From Verrucomicrobiia bacterium (GTDB taxonomy: Bacteria > Verrucomicrobiota > Verrucomicrobiia > Limisphaerales > JADLHS01): a stretch of DNA of 39,162 bases. Where the stretch lies: NCBI GenBank assembly GCA_011525685.1, contig WYBW01000056.1, positions 1 through 39,162 of the forward strand, written 5' to 3'. The position numbers were made by a program, and so were the translations under genes. How positions within the stretch are numbered: position 1 is the stretch's first letter; the number at the start of each line of letters is the position of its first letter. Shown here one piece after another: positions 27,633-33,068 of this stretch. The notes beneath the pieces were generated by a model, which worked only from the letters and a program-made list of their open reading frames with translations, searched no databases and was not told the DNA's origin.

Positions 27633-27721
27633 GGAAGGCAGGCAGATATAAGCTGGCTGCACCTGTCTCGAAAACAGGATCGGCATCGCCGAGGTCGGAG
27701 CATTACCGACGCCTTCCGCCA
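27633..27721 (+). tRNA. tRNA-Ser (anticodon CGA), non-canonical
   Basis: Acceptor GGAAGGC/GCCTTCC, G73, encoded CCA. D-stem GCAG/CTGC. Anticodon arm CCTGT-CTCGAAA-ACAGG. Class II variable arm CGGC-ATC-GCCG as expected for Ser. T-arm GTCGG-AGCATTA-CCGAC, with A54 and G55. Confidence 0.87.
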
Positions 27722-27722
27722 T

Positions 27723-27796
27723 CGTCCTGTAGCTCAATAGCAGAGCACCCGGCTGATAACCGGGAGACCGCGGAGCATTACCACGCGAAGGGACCA
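27723..27796 (+). tRNA. tRNA-Ile (anticodon GAT), non-canonical, acceptor poorly paired
   Basis: D-stem GCTC/GAGC with 7-nt loop AATAGCA. Anticodon arm CCCGG-CTGATAA-CCGGG. T-loop AGCATTA, like the preceding Ser gene, with one T-stem mismatch. CCA follows A73. The acceptor halves CGTCCTG and CGAAGGG form only 4 of 7 pairs, two of them G:U. This may be a chimera or a degenerate gene. Confidence 0.65.
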
Positions 27797-27832
27797 CTCT
27801 TCGCTCGCCGAGTATCGGCCCGGCGAGCTCAC
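27797..27832 (+). repeat. Hairpin between tRNA-Ile and tRNA-Phe
   Basis: Starts CTCTTCGCTC, resembling the start of the tRNA-tail elements. The arms are GCTCGCCG/CGGCGAGC. It may be a shortened relative. Confidence 0.5.
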
Positions 27833-27907
27833 CCCCGAGTAGCTGAGGCAGATTAGCGCCTCCCTGAAGAGGAGGAGACGTTGGCGCGATACCAACTTCG
27901 GGGACCA
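27833..27907 (+). tRNA. tRNA-Phe (anticodon GAA), non-canonical
   Basis: Acceptor CCCCGAG/TTCGGGG with one G:U, A73, encoded CCA. D-stem GCT/AGC. Anticodon arm CCTCC-CTGAAGA-GGAGG. T-arm GTTGG-CGCGATA-CCAAC. Confidence 0.83.
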
Positions 27908-27913
27908 ATTCAT

Positions 27914-27987
27914 CGTAGCGGCGATTCGGTAGAACGCCGCATAGCCTCAATCGAAGCGAAACGGCGTTCTGCCGAGACGCCGCTACG
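27914..27987. repeat. Inverted repeat directly upstream of rtcB
   Basis: CGTAGCGGCG plus GGTAGAACGCCG on the left mirror CGGCGTTCTGCC plus CGCCGCTACG on the right. It ends 12 nt before the rtcB ATG, so no Shine-Dalgarno lies in free sequence and folding could affect translation or separate rtcB from the tRNA transcript. Confidence 0.75.
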
Positions 27988-27999
27988 CTCTTAACAACC

Positions 28000-29175
28000 A
28001 TGCAAACTCTCACTGAAGTCACCGTGCGCCTTTTCGCCTCGGCCCGAAGCTGGATCGAGGGCGAAGCGGTGCGCCAACTCTATGCCACCGCGAAATTTGA
28101 TGGAGTGCGACTCGCGGTGGGCTTCCCGGATTTGCATCCGGGCAAAGGCACGCCGGTCGGCGCCGCCTTCGTGACCGAAGGCGTGATCTATCCGCACCTC
28201 ATCGGCGGCGACATCGGCTGCGGCATGGCGCTCTTCAAGACGGACCTCGTTCGTCGCGACGCCAAGCTCGACCGTTGGGCAGATTTGCGCTTCAACCTCG
28301 AACACCCGTGGGACGAGTTCGTGGACGGCTTCCTGGCCGAACACGATCTGGAGTCCACGGAGTTCGACTCGGCGCTCGGCACCATCGGTGGCGGAAATCA
28401 CTTCGCGGAGTTGCAGGCCGTTGAGGAGATCCTCGACGCCAGCGCATTCCGCAAGGTCGGCCTGGGCAGGCAGCAACTGGTGGTGCTCGTCCACAGCGGC
28501 TCACGCGGCCTGGGTGAGTCCATCCTGCGGGCTCACGTGGAACAGCACTTCGGTGACGGCGTGGAAGCCGAATCGTTCGCGGCGGAGGCATACCTCCGCG
28601 ACCACGATTATGCTCTGCGCTGGGCCAAGGCAAACCGGGAACTCATCGCCCGCCGCTTCGTGGCGACGCTCGGTGCGGAAGCCGAATGCCTCTGGGACGG
28701 TTGTCATAACAGCATCATTCGTAGGACAGGCGTCGCGCCTGTCTCCAATCAATGCGCGGTCGAAGAATGGAGTCAGGCGCGACGCCTGCCCTACGTTCAC
28801 CGCAAAGGTGCTGTCGCGGCAGACACCGACTTCCTTGTCATCCCCGGTTCACGCGGCTCGTTGAGTTATCTCGTGAAACCGACGGGTGATGGCGAAAGTC
28901 ATGCGTGGTCACTGGCTCACGGTGCGGGTCGGAAGTGGGCGCGTAGTGAGGCGCGCCTCCGCATGCGCGAACGGTTCCACCGTCACCAGTTGGTGCAGAC
29001 CCCGCTGGGCGGTCGGGTGGTCTGCGAAGAGCGCGACCTGCTCTACGAGGAAGCGCCGGGCGCCTACAAGAAGATCGAGACGGTGGTTCAGGACCTCGTT
29101 GATGCCGGACTGGTGTCCGTCATCGCGACGTTGCGACCACTCCTCACTTACAAGACGCGCAAGGCGCGTGGTTAA
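28000..29175 (+). CDS. rtcB: RtcB family RNA ligase (RtcB2-like)
   Basis: 391 residues. RtcB joins RNA 2',3'-cyclic-phosphate or 3'-phosphate ends to 5'-OH ends using GTP and Mn2+. Seen motifs: PDLHPGKGTPVGAAF, the metal-binding GGDIGCGMA, GGGNHFAEL, HSGSRGLG, CHN (His236), RKGAVAAD, PGSRGSLSY and HGAGR with the histidine that becomes guanylylated. The start (WIEGEAVRQLYATAKFDGVRLAVGFPDLHPG) resembles the shorter RtcB2 branch, often paired with PrfH. No prfH is in this window. Residues about 240-266, between CHN and HRKG, are encoded by an R1 palindrome inserted in frame. The gene sits inside the tRNA array on the same strand, so its substrates may be these RNAs (inference). Confidence 0.92.
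   Translation: MQTLTEVTVRLFASARSWIEGEAVRQLYATAKFDGVRLAVGFPDLHPGKGTPVGAAFVTEGVIYPHLIGGDIGCGMALFKTDLVRRDAKLDRWADLRFNLEHPWDEFVDGFLAEHDLESTEFDSALGTIGGGNHFAELQAVEEILDASAFRKVGLGRQQLVVLVHSGSRGLGESILRAHVEQHFGDGVEAESFAAEAYLRDHDYALRWAKANRELIARRFVATLGAEAECLWDGCHNSIIRRTGVAPVSNQCAVEEWSQARRLPYVHRKGAVAADTDFLVIPGSRGSLSYLVKPTGDGESHAWSLAHGAGRKWARSEARLRMRERFHRHQLVQTPLGGRVVCEERDLLYEEAPGAYKKIETVVQDLVDAGLVSVIATLRPLLTYKTRKARG
28720..28795. repeat. R1 palindrome inserted in frame within rtcB
   Basis: CGTAGGACAGGCGTCGCGCC ... GGCGCGACGCCTGCCCTACG, the same arms as the intergenic copies at 5218-5350 and 29179-29254. It adds roughly 25 residues to a loop of RtcB. Confidence 0.85.
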
Positions 29176-29178
29176 CAA

Positions 29179-29254
29179 CGTAGGACAGGCGTCGTGCCTG
29201 CCTCCATTTCAGTTCGTCTCAAATGATGGAGACAGGCGCGACGCCTGTCCTACG
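29179..29254. repeat. R1 palindrome immediately downstream of rtcB
   Basis: Same length and arms as the copy inside rtcB. It starts 3 nt after the stop codon and may act as a 3' end hairpin. Confidence 0.85.
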
Positions 29255-29262
29255 TCCGTTTC

Positions 29263-29340
29263 GTCCGTGAATGCAAAGCAGCTCGCGCAACCAGCCCTTC
29301 AAGCTGGTCCTAGCCGGTGCGAGTCCGGCCACGGATGCCA
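29263..29340 (+). tRNA. tRNA-Glu (anticodon TTC), non-canonical
   Basis: Acceptor GTCCGTG/CACGGAT, G73 as in Glu, encoded CCA. Anticodon arm CCAGC-CCTTCAA-GCTGG with C33. T-arm GCCGG-TGCGAGT-CCGGC. Confidence 0.85.
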
Positions 29341-29344
29341 TTTT

Positions 29345-29422
29345 GCTCTCAAGGTGTAATTAGTTCTGCACGCCGCTCTGCGAAGGCGGAGGTTCGTGGT
29401 GCAAATCCACGTGAGAGCGCCA
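29345..29422 (+). tRNA. tRNA-Arg (anticodon GCG), non-canonical
   Basis: Acceptor GCTCTCA/TGAGAGC, G73, encoded CCA. D-stem GTG/CAC. Anticodon arm CCGCT-CTGCGAA-GGCGG. T-arm CGTGG-TGCAAAT-CCACG. GCG is unusual in bacteria, where CGN codons are normally read by an ACG (inosine) tRNA. Confidence 0.83.
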
Positions 29423-29430
29423 CTTTCCAA

Positions 29431-29503
29431 GCCCCCGTGCCTCAGCAGCCACAGGGCGGGTTTCGTAAACCCGTATTCGTCGGTGCGAGTCCGACCAGGG
29501 GCT
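29431..29503 (+). tRNA. tRNA-Thr (anticodon CGT), non-canonical
   Basis: Acceptor GCCCCCG/CAGGGGC (one mismatch) with G1:C72 and C2:G71 as in Thr. U73; the next bases are TCA rather than CCA. Anticodon arm CGGGT-TTCGTAA-ACCCG. T-arm GTCGG-TGCGAGT-CCGAC. D-stem CCT/AGG. Confidence 0.82.
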
Positions 29504-29507
29504 TCAG

Positions 29508-29606
29508 CCTTCGCCAATTGCGTCAACAGTTGGCGAAGGCTGCCCACCATAGCTTCAGCGAAGGCGGGCTTGTTCGCTGGTCTGCCTGGCTACGGCTGGC
29601 AGGCCA
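29508..29606 (+). repeat. tRNA-tail hairpin element, copy 3
   Basis: Starts 4 nt after the discriminator of tRNA-Thr. The inner arms AGCCTTCGCCAA/TTGGCGAAGGCT are perfect. The outer helix is CAGCC/GGCTG, a compensated change against CCATCC/GGATGG in other copies. Ends GGCAGGCCA. Confidence 0.8.
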
Positions 29607-29614
29607 CTTCGAAT

Positions 29615-29690
29615 GGTGATCATGATGTAATCAGCAGCATCACGCCCCGTGAAGGCGTTTGTGCCGGTGCGAATCCGGTTGGTCACCCCA
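29615..29690 (+). tRNA. tRNA-His (anticodon GTG), non-canonical
   Basis: G-1 at 29615 faces C73, the His identity pair. Acceptor GTGATCA/TGGTCAC; encoded CCA. Anticodon arm ACGCC-CCGTGAA-GGCGT with C33. T-arm GCCGG-TGCGAAT-CCGGT. D-stem ATG/CAT. Confidence 0.88.
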
Positions 29691-29691
29691 A

Positions 29692-29786
29692 CCTTCGCCC
29701 ACTTTATTCAAGTGGGTGAAGGTTGCCCTCCGTAGCTTCAGCGAAGGAGGGCTGTCATTTGCCAATCGGCTACGGTTGGCAGGCCA
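29692..29786 (+). repeat. tRNA-tail hairpin element, copy 4
   Basis: Follows the CCA of tRNA-His by 1 nt. Outer helix CCAACC/GGTTGG, where the CCA belongs to the tRNA. Inner arms AACCTTCGCCCACTT/AAGTGGGTGAAGGTT. Ends GGCAGGCCA. It lies 5 nt from the next Y RNA. Confidence 0.82.
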
Positions 29787-29791
29787 ATCTC

Positions 29792-29918
29792 GATGGGCCG
29801 AAGTTGATCGGTTATCCTCCACCATAAGGAGGGCGTAGCGTCTTGGGCGAACGTTCAAGCGATCCGGGTTCGATTCCCGGCATGGAGTGCCTCCGTTCGA
29901 TCACGCCACTTGCCCATC
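29792..29918 (+). ncRNA. Y RNA with tRNA-like domain (YrlA-type), copy A
   Basis: The terminal helix pairs GATGGGC with GCCCATC. The Ro60-binding type strand GGGCCGAAGTTG then GGTTATC is present, with ACTTGCCC on the 3' strand. These match the bulged helix of known Y RNAs (CCGAAG...GTTATC and ACTTG). Inside are a CCTCC-ACCATAA-GGAGG hairpin and a canonical T-arm CCGGG-TTCGATT-CCCGG. An acceptor-like hairpin (ATGGAG-TGC-CTCCGT) follows. The D-like arm is not clear. Confidence 0.82.
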
Positions 29919-29994
29919 TGATTCTGTGGAACGTCACTGAGACGTTTTCGCAAACAAACCGCGTCCGCGGTGCAGCCGCTACTGCATCACGGAT

Positions 29995-30068
29995 TTTCCC
30001 GTAGTTCAACCGCGAACGAACACCCGGAGAACATCCGGGAAATGTGGGTTCGATTCCCATCGGGCGCG
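29995..30068 (+). tRNA. tRNA-like RNA, anticodon position AAC, acceptor tip unpaired
   Basis: Canonical T-arm GTGGG-TTCGATT-CCCAT, D-stem GTTC/GAAC and anticodon-type arm CCCGG-AGAACAT-CCGGG. The acceptor pairs only at positions 4-7 (CCCG/CGGG); positions 1-3 are TTT against CGC. Position 33 is G, and no CCA is encoded. AAC would read Val, but the loop is abnormal. It may be a pseudo-tRNA or another regulatory tRNA mimic between two Y RNAs. Confidence 0.5.
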
Positions 30069-30076
30069 CTTATTTG

Positions 30077-30186
30077 GACGGGCCGGTGAGTCTGGGTTGT
30101 CTGGATGAAGCGGGAAACCGCGAGCGGGTTCAAATCCTGCCCCAGCCGCCAACATGGCTGGATTCCCAACACGCTTTTTGTCCGTC
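30077..30186 (+). ncRNA. Y RNA with tRNA-like domain, copy C
   Basis: Terminal helix GACGGGC/GTCCGTC, with GGGCCGGTGAG and GGGTTGTC on the 5' strand and TTTTTGTCC on the 3' strand. It is a divergent version of the Y motif. The tRNA-like part has a canonical T-arm GCGGG-TTCAAAT-CCTGC followed by an acceptor hairpin CCAGCC/GGCTGG whose loop contains GCCA. A GCGG-GAAA-CCGC tetraloop hairpin precedes it. The T-arm-to-acceptor order is that of YrlA tRNA mimics. Confidence 0.68.
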
Positions 30187-30194
30187 TTACTTTT

Positions 30195-30324
30195 CGACGG
30201 GTCGCAGGATTGGGTTATCGCTTAAGACGACGTGGTCGCCGGTTCGAGTCCGGCCTCCGGAACCAAGTGCCGGAGTAGCTCAGTGGTAGAGCACGTAAAC
30301 TCCCAGTTCGTTTCTTATCCGTCG
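30195..30324 (+). ncRNA. Y RNA with tRNA-like domain, copy D
   Basis: Terminal helix CGACGGGT/ATCCGTCG, then CGCAGG and GGGTTATC on the 5' strand and TTTCTT on the 3' strand. The tRNA-like domain has T-arm GCCGG-TTCGAGT-CCGGC, then an acceptor hairpin CTCCGG/CCGGAG enclosing ACCA. Next is TA and a fully canonical D-arm GCTC-AGTGGTA-GAGC with GG. So acceptor and D-arm follow the T-arm, a circularly permuted order. Confidence 0.78.
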
Positions 30325-30540
30325 GTCCTTTCAGCGGGCCGTAGATTATGGCCTGGCATTACTTACTGATACGAGCTCGCATCCGTCCATCAACGGTGCT
30401 CCAGAGGGATTGGATCAAGGGACTGTCAGGATCGTCGCTTCTACCAGGAAGGCAGAGTGTGCTGCTGCAACTCCTAGACGAGTGTAACCTTGGGACGGGT
30501 TGCTACGTAGAACATCTTTGAATAGAAGAACTCTAACCTG
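30325..30540. other. Spacer without recognised feature
   Basis: Upstream region of the next gene. A GGCC...GGCC palindrome near 30334-30351 is visible, nothing else I can name. Confidence 0.3.
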
Positions 30541-31539
30541 ATGAAACTGAAAACGATTCTTGGGATCTCTCTCCTGCTGGCGGTGGCCACCGTGGCTTTG
30601 GTATGGCAGAAAGTACGAACGCAAGAACTCCGGAGCGACATCGAATCCTTGCGACGGGAGGCAGCACAACTCCCGGAACTCCAGACGGAACTGGAACGGT
30701 TGCGCAAGATTGAGGTGAAGGACTCCGAGTTGGTGCGGCTAAAAAGCGAAGGAACCAAGCGGGACCGGGAGTTGATGCAGTTGCGCGGCCGATTGGGGGC
30801 GTTATTGCGCAACCAGGCAGAGGTGGCTTCGATGGCGACCAACACGGCGATGCGTGGCCCCAGCAACAGCACCTCCACAGTGGGGTCGGAAGGTACGGCT
30901 ATTCCGGGGCAATCGGAAAACTCACCCGATTGGCTGCGAGCCACAGTGGACCTGAATGTTGATGCCCAGATCGCGCAAGCCCGGGAGCGACTCCAACTCA
31001 ACCCTGAGCAGGAACAGTCAATACGCACCGCAGTAAGCCAAGCCCTGAATGCAGGCCAGGAAGACCTCCGCAAAGTGCTTTCGGGCCAGGCGCAACCGGA
31101 GGACGTTCCCACCACTTTGGAATGGGCCAAGGGATTGGAGCAACAAATCCTTGCGGTGCTGGCGCCCGAGCAGCAGGCGGCCTATTACCGCTACAAGGAG
31201 CAGGACATCCAAGCTAATGCCCGCCTCATGGCCAATGATGAATTGCTGAAGATACAGAACAGTCTCGGGTTGTCACCAGAGCAACAGGACCAAGCCTTCG
31301 GGGCGTTGTATAACCACGCGGTGAGCCAGCTCAATCCGGACGAAGCCTCGCTCGCCGAACGGCCGCGCAATCCCATAGCCGCCTTGGCCTGGGAGAACAG
31401 CCGTAAACTCCAGGCCCTTGAGACAGCCCTGAGCTCGCAACAGTTGGAGTCGTATCGCCGCATTCAGGACTTGCAAGTCCAGTATTGGAGATCAGTGGCG
31501 GCGGGCAACGCTGCCCCGGCGACGGGCAACAAGCCCTGA
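30541..31539 (+). CDS. Membrane-anchored coiled-coil protein of unknown function
   Basis: 332 residues. One N-terminal membrane segment (TILGISLLLAVATVALVW) is followed by a long coiled coil (residues about 25-100, RTQELRSDIESLRREAAQLPELQTELERLR and onwards). A low-complexity Ser/Thr stretch comes next, then a helical domain (LNPEQEQSIRTAVSQALNAGQEDLRKVLSG ... ILAVLAPEQQAAYYRYKEQ) that resembles Spy/CpxP-like periplasmic helices in its LTPEQ pattern. I associate such proteins in Verrucomicrobiota with ECF sigma genes, but no sigma gene is adjacent here. Its place between two Y RNAs may be chance. Confidence 0.75.
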   Translation: MKLKTILGISLLLAVATVALVWQKVRTQELRSDIESLRREAAQLPELQTELERLRKIEVKDSELVRLKSEGTKRDRELMQLRGRLGALLRNQAEVASMATNTAMRGPSNSTSTVGSEGTAIPGQSENSPDWLRATVDLNVDAQIAQARERLQLNPEQEQSIRTAVSQALNAGQEDLRKVLSGQAQPEDVPTTLEWAKGLEQQILAVLAPEQQAAYYRYKEQDIQANARLMANDELLKIQNSLGLSPEQQDQAFGALYNHAVSQLNPDEASLAERPRNPIAALAWENSRKLQALETALSSQQLESYRRIQDLQVQYWRSVAAGNAAPATGNKP

Positions 31540-31571
31540 CACTTCCACCACTGATTCACCGCTCGCACTTT

Positions 31572-31695
31572 GATGGGCCGAAGTTGTGGGTTATCGCGTG
31601 TTGTTGGTTCGAATCCAATCCCCGGAGGAATTCGGGGTAGCTCAACGGTAGAGCAGCCTCCGCAAGGAGTAATTCCACGGCGTCCCTTGCCCATC
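31572..31695 (+). ncRNA. Y RNA with tRNA-like domain, copy E
   Basis: Terminal helix GATGGGC/GCCCATC, Y motif strand GGGCCGAAGTTG and GGGTTATC, 3' strand CCTTGCCC. The tRNA-like part has T-arm TTGG-TTCGAAT-CCAA, an acceptor hairpin CCCCGGA-GGAA-TTCGGGG (seven pairs allowing G:U), then TA and a canonical D-arm GCTC-AACGGTA-GAGC with GG. A CTCC-GCAA-GGAG hairpin takes the place of an anticodon arm. This is the clearest of the set. Confidence 0.88.
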
Positions 31696-31713
31696 AGTAA
31701 TTCTGCGCGAAGC

Positions 31714-32307
31714 CTAAAGCTTTGCACTCAACCGCCGTTCCACCGTCGCCAGTATTCCCTCCAGTTTGTCGAGCGATTCCGGCGCGCCTTTGAGTTCGAG
31801 CAGCGGTTTCAGTTCCGTCCGGATTTGCGTCAGGTTCAGCTTGCCGTGCTGGCGGGTTAACACGCGCTCGACGTCGCCCCAGTCCAGATCACGTCCGGCA
31901 AAAGCTTTGTGAACGACCAGATCCTCCGCCGAACAGGTGAACAGTAGTTGATCCGTCGCCCACCCCCACTCGGAAGCGCGTTGCACCGTGCGTTCCTCGA
32001 AAGGCAAACCGCCCAGCGCCGCGTCCACGCCGATGCCTTGGCTCGTTTCAAGCAACAGCACGCGATGGGCGAGCGCGAACTCTCGCGCGTCAGGTCGGCG
32101 AGGGTTGAATTCTTTGAGCAGCGCGTCCACGAATTGTTCCTCGCGACCGAATTCCGTCAGGAGGGTGAGGTCAACGTCCTGCGTGAGTCGTGGTTCGCCC
32201 CAGCGTTGCAATGCAACGCCGCCGATGAAACAAAAGCGCCAGCCTTGGCGCCAACAGAATCGCTGTATTTCGCCCGCCGCCGCGAGCACGCCCGGCAAGT
32301 GGATCAT
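31714..32307 (-). CDS. Nucleotidyltransferase, AbiEii/MNT-like toxin
   Basis: 197 residues. The nucleotidyltransferase core [24 protein letters not shown] has the GG and D-x-D catalytic signature. C-terminal [28 protein letters not shown] fits AbiEii-type proteins. Such enzymes, in type IV or type II-like modules, transfer nucleotides to RNA, some to tRNA acceptor ends. The start overlaps the end of the upstream 73-residue gene by 4 nt, so the two are translationally coupled. The target here is unknown, but the neighbourhood of tRNA genes is suggestive. Confidence 0.8.
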   Translation of the reverse strand: MIHLPGVLAAAGEIQRFCWRQGWRFCFIGGVALQRWGEPRLTQDVDLTLLTEFGREEQFVDALLKEFNPRRPDAREFALAHRVLLLETSQGIGVDAALGGLPFEERTVQRASEWGWATDQLLFTCSAEDLVVHKAFAGRDLDWGDVERVLTRQHGKLNLTQIRTELKPLLELKGAPESLDKLEGILATVERRLSAKL

Positions 32308-32525
32308 GCTCCGCGTCCCTTTTGAAAGATGGCCTGCTGTTCCACGAGGCCGGACCAGTCGGGTCGCTCCCGCCAGCCTTCGACCGCGCCAAGCATCTGG
32401 ATGATGCGGCGCGCCCGTTCCTCGGTCATGGCCGCGAGTTCCTGCGCCTTGAACGCCTCCACCGCTTCCCAGCGGGCGAAGTACTCCGCGCGGGCCTCGT
32501 TCAGTTCGAGCGGGTCGGAACTCAT
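32304..32525 (-). CDS. Small partner of the nucleotidyltransferase, putative antitoxin
   Basis: 73 residues from [16 protein letters not shown]. The frame continues upstream, but this Met is the last before a helical domain. Highly charged and all-helical ([36 protein letters not shown]). It overlaps the downstream toxin-like gene by 4 nt (ATGA). Role inferred from gene arrangement only. Confidence 0.65.
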   Translation of the reverse strand: MSSDPLELNEARAEYFARWEAVEAFKAQELAAMTEERARRIIQMLGAVEGWRERPDWSGLVEQQAIFQKGRGA

Positions 32526-32624
32526 GGCCGCATTATACCCGCGCCAGCCACGACTGTCAGCAAGCCTTTCCATCGCAGCGCGTGCCGCGTTGGTTCAACC
32601 GCAACCCTCAAACCCGGAGGCCGT

Positions 32625-32807
32625 ATGGCAAATCACATCCATGACTCACAAGACTCAAACTTCGAGATCACCAGCAAACGGCGCAAAGGATTCCCATCCG
32701 AAACGCAGGTGAAACGCGGCGTGCGCATCGTTCACGGAAACAAGGAGCTGCTTGAAAAGCTCGGCGGGAATGACCTCTGCCCGTGCGGTTCCGGACGCAG
32801 CTTTTAG
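32625..32807 (+). CDS. Small SEC-C motif protein
   Basis: 60 residues, with a clear GGAGG Shine-Dalgarno six bases before the ATG. It ends [14 protein letters not shown], which is the first half of the SEC-C zinc motif (CPCGSGxxF/Y) without the usual K-x-CC end, so it may be truncated by a few residues. SEC-C motifs bind zinc and occur at the end of SecA and in many small proteins that bind ribosomes or SecB. It lies just upstream of the Ro60 locus. Confidence 0.65.
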   Translation: MANHIHDSQDSNFEITSKRRKGFPSETQVKRGVRIVHGNKELLEKLGGNDLCPCGSGRSF

Positions 32808-32875
32808 GAACTGTTGCCTCCGCTCCGGACGATACGACGGCGCCAGGCGGAATCACTTTTTTTCGCGAATGAATC

Positions 32876-32942
32876 TCGGAGCGCGGCTCTGTGAGCCGCA
32901 GCACACCGAAAACATTCTGCGGGTCACAGACCCGCGCTCCAA
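32876..32942. repeat. Palindromic repeat, family R3 (copy 1)
   Basis: GGAGCGCGGCTCTGTGAGCC at one end and GGGTCACAGACCCGCGCTCC at the other. A related copy with an extra nested palindrome lies at 37818-37928. Confidence 0.75.
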
Positions 32943-32943
32943 T

Positions 32944-33009
32944 CTGCGGGCCGAAGAACATGGGTTATCACTGCAAATGACCACCCCACGTTCACCAACT
33001 TGTCCGCAG
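32944..33009 (+). ncRNA. Minimal Y RNA upstream of Ro60, without tRNA-like domain, copy F
   Basis: Terminal helix CTGCGGGC/GTCCGCAG, then CCGAAG and GGGTTATC on the 5' strand and CAACTT on the 3' strand, the Y RNA consensus. The inner helix pairs GAACATGGG with CCCACGTTC (one mismatch). It is 66 nt, 59 nt before the Ro60 start codon on the same strand. This is the classic arrangement of a Y RNA gene next to its Ro protein gene. Confidence 0.85.
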
Positions 33010-33068
33010 TTCCACACAACACATCCGTGCCGGGAGTTGGCGGCGCACACAATAGAATGGAGGCCAAT

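Noticed and set aside
29816..29832. tRNA-Met-like anticodon arm CCTCC-ACCATAA-GGAGG
   Set aside because: No acceptor or D-arm fits around it, and it lies within Y RNA copy A as an internal hairpin.
30239..31660. Two apparently circularly permuted tRNA genes (T-arm and acceptor first, D-arm after)
   Set aside because: Both lie inside longer structures with the CCGAAG/GGTTATC/CTTG motif and closed terminal helices, and lack a matching anticodon arm. They are better explained as the tRNA-like domains of Y RNAs.
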